This document shows positions 35,061-46,689 of a stretch of 64,000 nt of DNA, piece after piece; within the stretch, counting starts at the first letter, position 1; every line of letters starts with the position of its first letter. The stretch comes from Ramazzottius varieornatus (lineage: Eukaryota; Tardigrada; Eutardigrada; Parachela; Ramazzottiidae). The notes below the pieces were generated by a model. The model was not told the origin of the DNA. It saw nothing but the letters and a program-made list of their open reading frames with translations, and searched no databases. The DNA is taken from contig BDGG01000013.1 in assembly GCA_001949185.1 (NCBI GenBank), positions 748,581-812,580 on the forward strand. The letters are read 5' to 3'. The translations under genes and the position numbers were made by a program.

Positions 35061-38000
35061 TAGACCTGGCAATGGTGTGGTTTACCACACCACTCCGAAA
35101 AAAACCACACTTTTCGGTTTCGGTGTGCGCAAAACACCAAACCGAAAAAAGTGGTGTCCGTTTTACACCGAATCGTCGGTTTCGGTGTTCGAGGACACCA
35201 CATCACACCAAACCGAAAAACTCTCGGTGTACCGGTGTTAAATAATAAAACAAATAAATAAGACCATTACCGCAAATCCTCGACTACGCTCGGTAGTTGA
35301 TTGACACACGGTGTTGATTATTTCGTGCTGCAGAGACCCATAATCTGACAGATGCGGGTTGTTTTCCTATGGATGTGTACCTTCTTGTCCTTTATCGAAC
35401 TTTCGCCCATATCCTCTGAACTCAGCTAGGTAGCATGTTTCGAAATAGGTTAACGTGGGACCAAGAGCTGGAGCAAATTCGCGCGGAGAGCGAAGAGAGA
35501 GATGGCACACGACTCGAAAGGGATGATGGCGAAATAGCCGACACCCATGTGCTAATGGATACTGCCCCAGCTGCCTCGCCGTCCCCGTCTCTAAGTTCAC
35601 CAACGTCGACTGTCAAGAGCAAGAAGAGTGCGAAAGATGTGAAACATCGAGCGCCTGTCTACAAGTACTGGAAGCATGATGAAAGAGCCAAGAAGTTCAA
35701 GTGTGGCTTTGGTAACTGCACGCAGACTTACGCGGACAGCAATTCCAGCTCTGTACTATCAACTCATACCAAGGGTTGTCATCGAACCGACTGGGAGAAA
35801 GCAGAAGGAAAGACGGCCAACTCCACCAGCTCACAATCAGCAGCAGTCCCGAAAGCCTTTCAGCCCGTCGTTCCAAAAATGAGCCGTAAAGAGCAGCAAG
35901 CGCTTGATGATCGACTCAAGCGACTCATCACCGGCGGAAATCTACCCTTCGCTCTTGTGGACTATCCTGAATTCATAGAGTTTGCCCGAGCTTTGAATCT
36001 TTTGTAAGAAGTCCCCAGCAGGAACACATTGAAAGCCTGGCTCGTTGCGGATTTCGGGAAGTACAGGCAGAAGGCAAGCCCTACTGCTTGAAAGTAATTT
36101 TACTCTGGACTCATTTAACATTTGGTCATAGTGCAATTTGTTTTCTAGGTGAGGGGACAGTTGGCTAACGTACCTGGCAGAATCTCCCTAACGTTAGACC
36201 CATGGACATCTGTAGCCCAGGAAGGATACATGGAGATTACTGCACACTGGGTGACTTCTGAACTCGAGCTAGAGGAACTACTGCTCGGGTTTGTCAGCTT
36301 ACCAGCAGAACATTCCAGAGAAGCTCTGAAGGAAGAAGTCACGGCAGTCTTAAGAGAGTACGGTATCGCGCACAAGACGTTCGGTTGGACCATGGATGGG
36401 ACTGCTAACATGAAAGCCTTTTTTAACGATATAAAACCAGAACTTCAACTAGAAAGCAAAAGTTAGAATGTCAATACACGAGGTACAACATCACGAACCA
36501 GTTTTGTACGAGAAAAGTTCAAAGACTAACTTGCTTTGGTAACTAAGACCTAATGTGCTGGAAAAATATTTTTTATTTGTTTTTTGCAGTGTCGGAATTC
36601 CGTCTACGATGTGTCTACCATGTAATGAGCAACGTAGCAGAAGTTGGTGTCGAAGATGACCTGAAGATTGTAGGCCGAATACGCGAAATGGTAAAATTCG
36701 TCCGAAAGCCTAAAGCAAAGAAGCAGTACATCGCGTTACGAGGGTCAGAGAAGGACAAGGACAAAGACAGGCACCTCAGATTACCCTTGGATGTCTCGAC
36801 AAGATGGAACAGTACTCTACCAATGCTGCGCGGTGCTTACGAGGCAAGACATCATCTGAAAAGGTATGCTGCTACTTATGGTACCACCGCGTTCAAGAAG
36901 AATTTGCTCAAAGATTCCGAATGGGAAGACGTGAGCCGTCTGATAAGTTTCCTGGTGCCGTTAGAGCAAGCTACTAACGACTGCTCGGCATCACGTTGTC
37001 CTACATTTCATCTCGGCAAGCAGTGTCTTTCAGTTCTCCACGACCACTTCAAGGTAAAAATAGTTAAGTGAGAAAAGAGCTGCGTTAATTTGTCAAATGT
37101 AGTTCCACGTCTCCACTTCGGATCATGGATTCTCAAGTTACTTTATTGGAACAAAACTATTTTTTCACGGAATTCGATCTAGTTACATATTGAAATCCGA
37201 ATGGAAGTTGCTCTTCTCTCAGGTTAATTATTTTTCCTTAAGGTTGTGCAAGATGATCCAACCGAGGTAAGGGTGAACTTCCGAATTCACTAAATTGGTG
37301 TTTGTGCATGATAATCATTTGCAGAAACCCTATATCAAAAGAACTGCTGCGAAGATGGCAGCCAAGCTGACGTCAGTGGAGCCCGATAGTTGGCAGCAAA
37401 AAGCCGCAACCGTGGCTCTTCTTTTGGATCCATGCGCCAAAACAAATGCCTTCGCGCACCCGGAAGAAAAGCTACGAGCCATTGAAGTGCTGAAGAAATA
37501 CGTCGGTCTTTACTCTGATCAGAGTATCGGAATTCCGCACAGTTCCACTGTTACAAACTCACAGCCTGCATCTCTACGCGATTCTTCCCTGCAAAAAATC
37601 ACCAGCGGTTTGACTGCTCAACAGAACGAAGTCGACAGTTATCTCGGAAGCTCTGCGGAGCCAAAATGTGGCGTGCTGCTGTGGTGGAAGTCCCGCCGTG
37701 ATGTTTTCCCTGTTTTATCTGAAATCGTAATGGACTTCATGGCTGTATCTGCATCTTCGGTACCATCTGAACGTTGGTTTTCTCGCGCTGGCAAGGTTGT
37801 TACCAAGTATAGAAGTTCGCTTGATAGTTTCACCGTGCAAGTTTCAATGTGTTTAGAATCTTGGTATTTTTTTTGAGTTTCCGTGTGCGGCGCAGTTTGA
37901 TTTGTCGATGTCGAACTAATATTGAAAACTAGCTCTTAATAATTTTTCGGTTTTTCGATTTGGTATGGTGTGGTGTACCGAAAGTTTGGTGTGGGATTTG

Positions 38001-38123
38001 CACCACACTAAAAAACGTGGTGCGACTTTCGCACCGAAAAAGTAATTTCGGTGTGGAGAAACACCAAACCGAAAAATAGCACACCACACTTTACCACACT
38101 TTACCACACTTTTGCCAGGTCTA
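35061..38123 (+). mobile_element. hAT transposon, complete, with 8-bp target duplication
   Basis: The ends are TAGACCTGGCAA (35061) and its inverse TTGCCAGGTCTA (ending 38123). Both are flanked by the identical 8-mer CCGTTGAG (35053-35060 and 38124-38131), the hAT hallmark. The subterminal 180 bp at each end is packed with copies of CACCAAACCGAAAAA and its inverse, probably transposase-binding sites. The element is 3063 bp and carries a BED-finger transposase gene. Confidence 0.95.
35435..37876 (+). CDS. hAT-family transposase with BED zinc finger
   Basis: Coding blocks: 35435-36004, about 36149-36460, about 36588-37064, and about 37324-37876. Block 1 is a disordered N-terminus then a BED-type finger (YKYWKHDERAKKFKCGFGNC, with downstream H..GCH ligands). 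Block 2 has RISLTLDPWTSVAQEGYMEI, the first catalytic-region motif, and FGWTMDGTANMKAFF, the second. Block 3 has CVYHVMSNVAEVGV and STRWNSTLPMLRGAYEARH. Block 4 carries the C-terminal dimerisation region (DFMAVSASSVPSERWFSRAG, then CLESW). The order and motifs are those of RNase-H-like hAT transposases. No stop or frameshift was found inside the blocks; the introns between them are short (128-260 bp) but were not all fixed to the base. Confidence 0.8.
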
Positions 38124-38219
38124 CCGTTGAGCGCTTCGACATGTCGTGTGCAGGTGGGACGTCAGGCTGAGTCAAGGCCATTGGCCACCGTTACATACCG
38201 TGTGCAGCAATCGAAGTGT

Positions 38220-38382
38220 TGCTACAGTGCACGACAAAATAAGCTTTCAAAAATGGGCGGAGCATCTCAAATGTTGTCGAAGAATCAAAATACTGTAAGC
38301 CAAGGCACAAATTTGATTCGCTGCGTCCAGCTGGTTCCGTTGACCCCATTTTCGAAAGTTTATTTTGTCGCACACTGTAGCA
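38220..38382. repeat. small foldback repeat (163 bp)
   Basis: TGCTACAGTGCACGACAAAA at 38220 and its near-perfect inverse ending at 38382, with arms of about 38 bp running through CTTTC.AAAATGGG. It lies 90 bp beyond the hAT element. No convincing target duplication. Confidence 0.7.
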
Positions 38383-38681
38383 TGAGGACAGGCTGCTACC
38401 TTTCCTGCGTCATTACGATCGTCTATTCTGAACTTGCCCAACGTTGAATGGACCGCCGATAGCTAGTTCTATGCTACGACCGGTAAGTTAAATGTTTCTC
38501 ATGGTCTGAGTGAACGTGCACATGTCAAGAAGTAATGCGTGAAGGGCTGCGCGTTTTTACGGACATCTTTGGAACTTTCGGGAAGACCGTCGCATGGCGT
38601 GGGCAGATCTCAATGGATTGACCTAGGTTACGTACTGCGCATCGGGCCTTCTCGCACGATCAAGGATCATGTACGTTTCCG

Positions 38682-39032
38682 GTGTCACACCTCAGCGCCC
38701 TACTGGACCAAACCTCCACGGCTTTGACCGAGTATAGTCAGACGGACGCTCAGCAGGTCTTGACCGACCTCGAGGACTACTACCTTCACTTCTTCATTCC
38801 TTTTGCGGAGGAAGTGCGGAGTAAAATGTGTCCTGTGCAACAGGTGGCAGCTGTCTTGGGAATATCAATACAAGAAGCTAGCAATCTTTTCCCGACTTCT
38901 TTTTCACGTTCAAGAACAGATTCAGTTCTGGTTTTAGAGAATAATGTAGAGGAGTTGAGAACGGTGGTTAAGGTGACTAACGGACATTCGCTGGAAGGTG
39001 ATGGTTTTCCTGTAGCTAATGAACCTACGTGA
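38682..39032 (+). CDS. hypothetical protein fragment
   Basis: A 116-codon frame with protein-like composition: SHLSALLDQTSTALTEYSQT, then LTDLEDYYLHFFIPFAEEVR, then an acidic and Ser-rich end. It looks helical and soluble. It has no recognised domain and no clear upstream exon, and could be part of a longer gene damaged by the nearby insertions. Confidence 0.3.
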   Translation: MSHLSALLDQTSTALTEYSQTDAQQVLTDLEDYYLHFFIPFAEEVRSKMCPVQQVAAVLGISIQEASNLFPTSFSRSRTDSVLVLENNVEELRTVVKVTNGHSLEGDGFPVANEPT

Positions 39033-39177
39033 AGAGAAACCTGGCCGCTTGACTTCCCAGTGTGAGTAAAGCCGCTGAAGGTCCACCGTTGACGGCTCGT
39101 TAATTTTCGTGTAGGCAGATGCCGCTTGGTAATAGCCTTAATTCGAACACGTGAAAGTTCTGGAACCTAAATTGGCG

Positions 39178-40090
39178 AGTGCCATTTCATGTTCGCTTTG
39201 TCTCAATGGGTATCTTCTTTCGAGTTGCTTATCGCTGGCAGGTTCCTTGTTGGAGCTGCAATGGGCTTCATCTGCGTTGTACCACCGCTGTATATCTCTG
39301 AGCTCACGCCGTCGACACTCCGTGGAACAGTCGGTAGCATTCCAATGATGCAAGTCGCTCATGAACTGACACGTAATCAAAGGTTGGACATGGACTGAAC
39401 CCTCACTTAAATTTGAATTTTTGTGTTTTTCTGCAGAATGTACGTTGCCGGTATGATATTCGGGACCACATTTGGCTTGCCAATTCTGGGGACGAATAAT
39501 TCTGGGGACGAACGATGCCTGGCCGATACTCGTCGTAGTTCCATTAATACCTATTCTGATTTTCTTCTTGACACTACCATTCTGCCCTAACAGTCCGCGC
39601 CACTTACTCAAGACGTCCAAAGATCCAGAAGGAGGTCTATCTCGTCTTTTAATTTCTAGGTTCGGCCTTAATGGAGAAAGCTGGTCGAAAGACGTTATTA
39701 CTTGGTGCCAACCTGGGGGAAATACTGGCGCTAGGCTTCCTCGTAGCCTCCATGGTGTTGACAAAACAAGGCTATACCTGGACGCAGTACAGTAGCGTGG
39801 CATGTATATATCTGTTCATGGCCTGCTTCGGTATTGGACCTTCGCCGGCACCGTGGATTCTCCCAACGGAGTTGTTCGGACCGGATGCTAACGCTTCGGC
39901 CATGACGTGGACAGCTGTGACAGCATGAACAGGTTCCCTCGTGACATCTTTTACCTTTCCGATAGTGGTAGCCGTCGCCGTAGAGTACACTTTTCTTATC
40001 TTTGTTGGCTTTTTAGTAGTATCGTCAACATTTTTATTTTTCCGATTGCCAGAAACCAAAGGTCGCTCGGTGTAGGAAGTGCAGGCTATT
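39178..40090 (+). pseudogene. sugar transporter (GLUT, MFS) pseudogene, middle and C-terminal parts
   Basis: Blocks follow the GLUT order. SSFELLIAGRFLVGAAMGF and PPLYISELTPSTLRGTVGS (TM4 region) are near 39210-39360. MYVAGMIFGTTFGLPILG is near 39440. LIPILIFFLTLPFCPNSPRH (end of TM6 and the PESPR site) follows. MEKAGRKTLLLGANLGE is at 39671, then FGIGPSPAPWILPTELFGP and LPETKGRS near the end. Lesions are a 14-bp tandem duplication around TTCTGGGGACGAA (39483-39512) that shifts the frame, an in-frame TGA near 39926 in the TM11 region (T-A-stop-T-G-S-L), a TAG near 40073, and loss of TM7-TM8. It is clearly non-functional. Confidence 0.8.
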
Positions 40091-40740
40091 TTGCATCGCC
40101 GTAAGCCGTAGCATTCTGCGGGATACTGTGAGAAAATAATCGACCGTTTCTTAATAGGCAACAACAAATGCGCATGCTGCACCGTTGATTTGATAGTCAT
40201 TTATTTTGCTTCAAAGATGGCTGCCGCATCTTGCTTGCTCGATCGGCTTCGATTGAGGAAAAGCGACAGCAGTTTTGCTTTCTGGCTTCGAAGTTCAATC
40301 CTACAAAAGTAATGCTGGTCAAGCAAGTCAATTATTCAAATACAAGGCAGTCGAGACTGAAAGTCGTTTGCTGTCAGGTATAAAGAACAGATTCTCGGGC
40401 TGCTGTTTCCCAGAATCCACCAAGTTGTACCCCGGCTCTGGGAGACATCGGAGCGCCACCTACAGTAGTACAAGGCAAGAGGCAACGGTAAAACGTATGC
40501 CACCCGGCCAATACGACAAACAACAGGGGTCCGGTTCACCCCCAGTGGTGGGCTCAAGGTTCTTTCGAGTAGTACGACAGATGAAGGTCGATACGTACAA
40601 GAACTTTAGAGTCGTGTACAGAGTTGAAGATCAGTAGAAATATATTTCCCTGCCGAAAATTCTCGCTGGATATCCCTATGCCAGCTACCGCGTACAAAGA
40701 AACGAAAATAAAACTTCCAAACAGGCGAGCTATTGCTATT

Positions 40741-41277
40741 TGACGCTGGTTTTTTTTCTATTTGTCGCTTCCGGGGTATTTTCTAAACTGCTCAGGAAAC
40801 GACTTTTTCAGGAGGGGGGTTAGTCGAACTCTGAAAACCGCTTATGTAGTTATTAAGAGCACGCCTTAAAGTATCAAATGGCAGAAGCATTCGAAAAACG
40901 AACGAATGACGAAATTTTGGCGGAGACGTCCATGTAGGGAAGAAAACTGGAAGAGCCGTTTTTTGCACCAATTTTCTATGCATGCAGTACAGGCCGAATC
41001 AGCTGTTTCCGCCACGCGGCTATCTGTCTCTTATGACTCACCGAAAACTTTACCGACATGCTATTGTTCACGAAGGTGCTTGCCAAGCCAGGATTTTTTT
41101 CCGCACAGGGAACGGTGATGAGCAACTTTTCGGACAATGGTCAAAGATTCATTACCGTGTCATCGTCTGTCACCTGCCAACTTTGCTTGTGTCCTCATGA
41201 GCTTTAGATGCTTATGCTCTTAGATGGGTGAGAAGCCCGCGTGTCTGCGAAGCGCCAAATAGCAAAAATCAGCGTCA
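40741..41277. repeat. possible MITE, imperfect inverted ends
   Basis: TGACGCTGGTTTTTTTTCTA at 40741 and the inverse of TGACGCTGATTTTTGCTATT ending at 41277; about 29 bp match with a few changes. The interior is non-coding and no target duplication was found, so confidence is limited. Confidence 0.45.
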
Positions 41278-42064
41278 CATGATCACTGCAGCTATTTAAC
41301 TACGTACATGCACGAAGAGAAAGCTTGAAACAGTAAAAAGTTTGGAACAGGCGATTCCGAAACAGCGGAACGGGAGTTCTTATGTATGTGTTCCACACCA
41401 ATGCACTTTTTGACAATTTTCTCCGTTTGAATTTTCAGTTTGCCGTCTTTCCCGCCTGTTTCATACTTTTCACTGTTCGAAACGTTACCTTCGTGTTTGT
41501 ACGGGCGAGCGCAAAAGGCCGGCTTTAGGCTGTGCCGGTGAACCTATCGTCGTTCTCTCAATATCATAAAACGGGTGACACACTAAATATAGAGGGCGCA
41601 ACTTTTCCATGGCACAGGCATATTATTGAGCATTTGTAGCATAATTAGCATATCGGTTCCACTGAGGAATGATTGTTGCAGAATCCACGTTTTATCGCAC
41701 CAACCGCAAAGTGTTGACAATATCCGGGAAACTTCGTATTACTCTCAAGAGCGTTAGATCTAAGCGGCATTCAGAAACATCGAGAAAGATATCCAATTTC
41801 GCTGATCAAGTGTAAAAGTGTGTCGAGAGCCAGCACCTTGCATAAGTGTCCGATCATCAAACAGGAAGTCTCACTTACCCTTTCATTGTTATGAATCAGA
41901 CGCCGCTGTAAATCTTCATATCTCCAATATTTCCCCTGGTGTCTGCTGTTCTTTCGAGCGTAGTGAGTAGCGCTGTTGATAGTGTGCGGGACAAGTTAAT
42001 TTTAACCTACAGGAATCTTTATGTTCGTTCGCTGAAAGCAAGTTTCCTGAGTTGAAGACATACA
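41278..42064. other. intergenic, upstream of the mucin-hemopexin gene
   Basis: Nothing recognised. It should contain the promoter of the gene starting at 42065. Confidence 0.35.
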
Positions 42065-45000
42065 ATGCCGGTTCTTTCTCGTGTAATATTAAGATCGCCA
42101 TTTTTATGCATATTATTTTCTACAACTGGGATATTTATCTGTTTGTCTGTTCCTATCTTTGCTCAAGAAGTTGAGATCAATGTTGAAGGTAACGATGAAC
42201 TGATCCGTCATCCAGTCTACGGTCGAATTAGTGTACACTAATGTTTTGGAGAGAACTCGTTATTTACTTGAGAAGCTTTTTAGGAAATCCAAATCTTCGA
42301 CAAGTCGTTCGGGTTAACAGTACGATAACTGCGCTGAATACCAATGTCTCTTCGCCATCAGCAAACTCCAACACTACCGCACTCGCCAATAGTACGGCGG
42401 TCAACTCAACCTTGACCAACTCGGCAGTTTCTGGTAACCTGACCACAACAAACACCACATCAGTCAACGGTACGACGACCAACAGCACTACGAATGGCAA
42501 CACGACCGCGATCGTTGTACCGCCGGACAGCAACAGCAGCAGCAGCGTCAACTCGGCCATCACCAACACCAATGGCACCACATCAGCAGCGAACACTTCA
42601 TTGTCAAGTGTCAATAGTAATGCCACTGTCGGTGCCAATCTGACTTCTTCAAGCACAACCAACAACAATACTTCTATGGTCGACGGTACCAGTAGCTCTG
42701 CCAACAGTACCACCATCTCGACAGCAGTTACAACCACAAACACCACCGCATCAAACGTAACGACCAACGGAACTACCAACGGGACGAATGCAAATGGTAC
42801 CAGCATTAGTACCGTCACCTCATCCAACACCACGATTATTTCAGCCAACGGATCTTCTGCAGTCAGCTCTGCAAACGGGACGACCACCAACGGCACCGGC
42901 CTAAATGTCACCAACACAACTACAGCCTCGTCGAACAGTACTTCGGGTAACACCACTGCTAATAGCGCAGGCATATCCTCAACCAATGCAACCATAAATA
43001 ACTCTACCCTACCGGTGATATCAGCCTCGGCAGCCACCAACAGGTCTTCGGATGGTGCTGCCACCCTACCGTCCGTGTTCATTTTAGGAGCTGCTTCCAC
43101 GACACCAGCAGCAGCTCAAACAACCACACCGGCACCCACGGTTAACACACCAATCCCTACTACTCTTACTACCACTGCTACCGTTGCTCCCTCCACCACT
43201 CCTGCTACTACTCCCACCACCACCACCCCGACAACAGCAGTTACCGCCGCTTCAACTACAACAGGTCCTACTGCATCATCTGTGTTAGTTACCCCATCGA
43301 TCCGCAATGATTCCACTCGGCCTTCCATCGTGGTCAACATCGACATCGATCTGGGCTCACTACATCCAACCGACGCATCCACTACTTCACCGACACCTAC
43401 CACCGCACCTACTATAAGTCCGTCTACTCCTACAGCAACCACACCTCTGACGACCAACGTACCAGGACAGGTCACCACCACATCAAGTGGAAACATCCCC
43501 ATTACTCCTGTCACTGGTACTTCGGTTAACCCTAATGGTCTATCCACACTCGCATCAGCCACCAGCGTACCGCCAAGCAAACCAACTTTGGGAGAGTTAC
43601 TTGCAAACAAGAACGGAACTCAAGTGGTATGCTTTTCGCTACCATTCGACTTGTTGGAAAAATTACTACCGTTGATATCGAGCCTCGGCATCAGCCCCAA
43701 TTCCGTCACAACTCCACCGCCTTCGGCCAGTTCTCCACTCTACAACCCCCTCACATCCGCGCCAACACAACCGCCAGCCACAATACCCGGTGTATCAACC
43801 ATAAATCCAGGTACTCCTCCCAACGGGAATTATCCATTTCTCGGTCCCTTCGGAGCTGGTTCATATGGTGGCTTCCGACCAACCGTGCCACCTCAGCCAA
43901 CCTATGCCGTAACAGCTGCCACGACTACGACGTCGCGTTCGATGAACCCTTATCCAGTGATGCCGCCACAACAGGTGATGCAACCTGCCGGTGTAATTCC
44001 ATATTACACCTATGCACCGGGCACAGGGTCACACTATGCAAACGCCCAGCCAGCTGCTCATAGTGGATACGGGGGACCTAGTATTTCCGTGCCGGCATAT
44101 CCATTAACCTATGACAAGCCGGTGATGGCTGCCAGTGGAAGCTATGGAGGAACCTTGGCTCAAGCGCCAGCCCAGGCTGTAATCAGTACCGTGGACAGTG
44201 CGATGGCACCGCTACAAAGTCCGAAAGGTGTTTCGGTTTTGGAGTCCAAAGCTCTGACCAGAGGACCGTTGGCTTCTCCACTGAACCGGCAACCAAGCGA
44301 GGCCAATTTGCCTGCATGGTGTACCAATACAAATCTGGTACCGGATGCGATCACTGTGACAGCGGACGGACTGACACATGTATTTATCGGTGAGCTCAGT
44401 TCATCGCAGCGTACGATAGAAATGCTAGTATTGTCGTGAAACAAACACACGACTTTTGACAACATGTTTCCCGACTTCTGACACCGAAATGTGTTTCTTT
44501 ACTGCTGTGACTTGTAGGCAATCAGGTCCTCAGCGTGAAGAACGCAAGCAGCGCCGACAAGAAAGTGGTGCAGAACCCAATACAGAAAATTTGGCGGGGA
44601 CTACCACCTGATGTTGGTCGGATCAATGCAGCCACGACCAGACCAGATGGCACCACCTACTTATTCTCCGTAAGTTGCCCTCTTCTGTAGGAGAGCGTTC
44701 CCCGATGTTTCGTGGATCCATCACCGATAAAATGTTTCTGCGGTCCACCGCAGGGTCCTTCGTTTTGGAAATTTGACAGCCTGTATCGCGTGGCACGAGA
44801 TTCTCCAAGAAAGACTAGCATCGGCTTTCCGGGCGTGGCACAAATGGATGCAGTGTACCAAGACCTCCTGTCAGATGGCGACATGAGCTTCCTACAAGGT
44901 AAAACTGAATCGTCCGTCACAAAACTCTGGTTTTCCTAGTGTGATCTTGTTCAGCGTACCACAAACTCTGATCTTTAGGACCCGGCTATTTCACGTACAA

Positions 45001-45316
45001 CCACAAAAAGTTTCCGCCGTATCAAGGCCCAGCTTCCTTGTCAGACCTTGGGCTGCCTAGTGAAGTCACCAAAGTTGACTCTGCTTTCACGGACTCAGCC
45101 ACTAGAGACTTGTTGTTCGTGGTGGGAACCGCCATGTACCGTGTATCCCCCACGAACAATGGTCTAGCAAGAAGCTATAAGGTAAAACCTTCCTTCACTT
45201 AAAGGTTTTCCACCTGCAGATGATGCGCTACAGCACACATTTTGCTATTTTTTCCTTAGGTCCAACCGGGTTATCCAAAACCCTTCCGAACGTTGTTCGG
45301 ATGCCTGAATTTGTGA
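42065..45316 (+). CDS. secreted mucin-hemopexin protein (lubricin-like architecture)
   Basis: Six exons with matching phases: 42065-42188, 42284-44389, 44518-44669, 44754-44898, 44979-45181, 45260-45316; about 928 aa. Exon 1 gives a signal peptide (CILFSTTGIFICLSVPIFAQ). Residues about 45-290 are almost only N, S, T, G and A with dozens of NxS/T sequons. About 295-450 is a Thr/Pro mucin stretch, followed by a Pro/Tyr/Gly-rich part. The last 200 residues are a hemopexin-like propeller: blades begin DAITVTADGLTHVFI, RINAATTRPDGTTYLFS, QMDAVYQ and KVDSAF, each with the strand-loop GPSFWKFD or GPGYFTYN. A cysteine before the first blade (PAWCTNTN) and one in the last residues (FGCLNL) fit the disulfide that closes hemopexin domains. 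Extracellular matrix or lubricating surface role inferred; there is no protease domain. Confidence 0.85.
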
Positions 45317-46689
45317 TACACCAGCGTCGGCTTTTTAAGTTATTTTTTTCCCTTCTATTTTTCAAAGTGTTTGAGTCAGAAAAGTACGAAAAAGAGTACG
45401 ACGTATCAATTAGTTGATGAATCCTCCGGGCCGCGCAGACTTATTGAACGAAAGCTTACACAAGGGTGAACTTAGTAAGCCCGCATCCGCCGTCCAGCGG
45501 TTCAAGGATAAGCCAAGCCTATCATCTTTTGTATAGGGTGTTTAATCATTAATGGCGACGTCCATCGTTTACGCGATAACGGAAACGATGGAATGGCGAA
45601 CATCATAAATTGCTGCGATGCCATAAAGCGAGCCCGTAATTGTTGCCCTTATCTCCTTTGTGATACGGACAAGGGTATGTTGAGAGGCTTCATAACCATC
45701 GCCGTGTTGTGCCTTGTCCCTCCTGTGGACGGCAGTCGAATCGAGCACGTAGCACAGTACAAGAATATGCCCAGAATGGTCCACCATGAATAATCGACAA
45801 ACTCCCGCCACAATTATGCCATGTTTTACATTTTAAACGGCATATCGGCCAAATTAGGACAAGCCATTGATTTCCGTCACGAACTTGATCGATCCTGAAG
45901 CCTGATTAGCTCCCTTTCTTTGAGTGCGCAGTGCGGTCCAGAGGATGCTTTTGCAGAGTACAAGTCCCAACATGCAACAGCTCGCACTAGCAGTCTACCA
46001 TTTACCATTATCGACGTGACGACGGCCCACATTTCTTTCCTGTTTCTTTCTCCACGAAGCAACCCCAGTCCGGATACCAACAAATTATTCATCCTGTCTT
46101 TCGCAGCTGCAAAAATGTCCTTGTACCATCCATCAGTCATTTTTCCGCTGCCCTATTGATCCAGCTTGCTCCGTCACCCCTACGTACCATTCTTTCTCTC
46201 CAAAACCGGCAAACCCTTGCTTTCTCGCACCATCATAATACTTTCACTCTACCCCTCCAAGCTCCGTCGGGAATGTTCGGTTCTTGGAAGTAATCTAACT
46301 TTTTTCCCTTTCGTTGTTGTAGGTTTTGCCCACTCAAAAGGTGTCGGTCTGTCTGACGACGTCACCGGTTTTTTATGGGGTACCTCGACACGACATTGAA
46401 GTGGGGCAAGAGTGTGCAATTACCATCGATCTAATATCCGTTATTAGCACCCAGCCTCTCCTGCTGCAAAGGACTTTCGGGAGCGACGATCCCGAAAGCT
46501 GCAGTGGGTAACAATTGATTGAGCGCTGCCACTTTCGATTGCCAGTAAAGTCAGTGAAGCATAAATAAGCTGGCGTATTGATTGCTGCTGCCGGCATCAG
46601 GGGTTTGAGCTGAGTTCCTTTCTGAGCAAACGAGCCACTGGAGGATATCACGCACCTCGATCAAAGTCTTACTTTCCCTAAACCATGCC
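45317..46689. other. intergenic
   Basis: No gene recognised between the mucin-hemopexin gene and the four-span membrane protein gene. Confidence 0.4.

Noticed and set aside
42264-43610. Long minus-strand frames opposite the mucin gene
   Set aside because: They are the complement of Thr/Asn-rich repeats (Val/Leu-rich shadows), with no independent features.
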